From: Candidatus Parvarchaeota archaeon | Lineage (GTDB): Archaea; Nanobdellota; Nanobdellia; Parvarchaeales; Parvarchaeaceae | NCBI GenBank assembly: GCA_023380435.1 | Contig: JAMCRB010000053.1 | Location: 1 to 14,116, forward strand | DNA: 14,116 nucleotides | Reading direction: 5' to 3' | In this document: positions 13,948 to 14,116 of the stretch, in pieces | How the letters are laid out: every line of letters starts with the position of its first letter | Position numbering within the stretch: the first letter of the stretch is position 1 | Notes under the pieces: model-generated | Told to the model about the DNA's origin: nothing | The model's database searches: none | Seen by the model: the letters and a program-made list of their open reading frames with translations, nothing else | Position numbers and translations under genes: made by a program

Positions 13948-14116
13948 AATCCAGCTTTCCGGCGCTCTAAAGGATTTGATTCCCCTGAATGTCAATCCAT
14001 TAAAACATGAATCTTACCAGACAGACGTAAATACCGCAACGGAAGCGCTTCTAACCATCGACTCGCTCTGCAGCTTCAGCGGCAGAAATGTCGCTGATAT
14101 GGGGTGCGGAAACGGA
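13940..14116 (+). CDS. SAM-dependent methyltransferase, probably METTL5-like (5' end only)
   Basis: An ATG at 13940, overlapping the end of gatE by 8 bases in another frame, opens 59 codons to the window edge. The peptide has an N-terminal helix region, HESYQTDVNTATEALL (residues 23-38) and then VADMGCGNG (51-59). The last is a class I Rossmann methyltransferase motif I, with Asp-x-Gly-x-Gly geometry for binding S-adenosylmethionine. The Q-T spacing before a VxDxGCGxG motif is the pattern of archaeal/eukaryotic METTL5-like RNA adenine methylases, where it reads EQYxT. The catalytic NPPF-type motif lies beyond the window, so substrate and subfamily are inferred. The overlap suggests it belongs to the trpS-gatDE transcript. 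Confidence 0.75.
   Translation, partial: MDKIQLSGALKDLIPLNVNPLKHESYQTDVNTATEALLTIDSLCSFSGRNVADMGCGNG

Noticed and set aside
1..14116. CRISPR arrays, insertion sequences, integrase/attachment sites or toxin-antitoxin genes
   Set aside because: No regularly spaced direct repeats, transposase or recombinase motifs, terminal inverted repeats or split tRNA ends were found. The tRNA-Glu is not flanked by a duplicated 3' end that I can see.

Overview
The window is archaeal and gene-dense, with no insertion sequence, phage gene or CRISPR array in view. A group II chaperonin, an Sm-like protein, ribosomal protein L37e, an archaeal/eukaryotic-type TrpRS and the archaea-only amidotransferase GatDE fix the domain. 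The first complete gene has a class III (type IV pilin-like) signal segment joined to DUF2341-like domains. I associate that architecture with DPANN archaea, especially Micrarchaeota/Parvarchaeota-like (ARMAN) lineages. This placement is an inference from protein style, not a phylogeny.

Left part (1-2510): the start of an unidentified minus-strand gene, a large pilin-like surface protein with mosaic codon use, and a minus-strand tRNA-Glu(UUC). Middle (2511-7398): four single genes on alternating strands, forming two convergent overlapping pairs. These are a GH57 glucan hydrolase/transferase (+), a eukaryotic-type GT3 glycogen synthase (-), a thioredoxin reductase (+) and a GalT-like uridylyltransferase (-). 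Right part (7595-14116): two co-directional translation/proteostasis operons. The first is thermosome-LSm-L37e, with a palindrome between its TATA box and predicted transcription start. The second is trpS-gatD-gatE followed by the start of a METTL5-like methyltransferase.

Three of the four middle genes fit one theme, UDP-sugar and storage-glucan metabolism: GalT handles UDP-glucose/glucose-1-phosphate, GT3 elongates the alpha-1,4-glucan, and GH57 remodels or degrades it. TrxB has no obvious link to them. GatDE implies that Gln-tRNA is made by transamidation of Glu-tRNA(Gln), which needs a non-discriminating GluRS not seen here. Most genes that open a transcription unit have a TATA-like box about 24-28 bases before the start codon and no Shine-Dalgarno sequence, suggesting leaderless mRNAs. 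The thermosome mRNA is the exception, with a leader and a strong GGAGGTGA.

The points most worth a second look are the GT3 glycogen synthase without the eukaryotic C-terminal arginine cluster, the mosaic surface protein, the chaperonin-promoter palindrome, a T-loop anomaly in tRNA-Glu, and a GalT with a changed metal-site cysteine. I did not find a clearly new multi-gene system.
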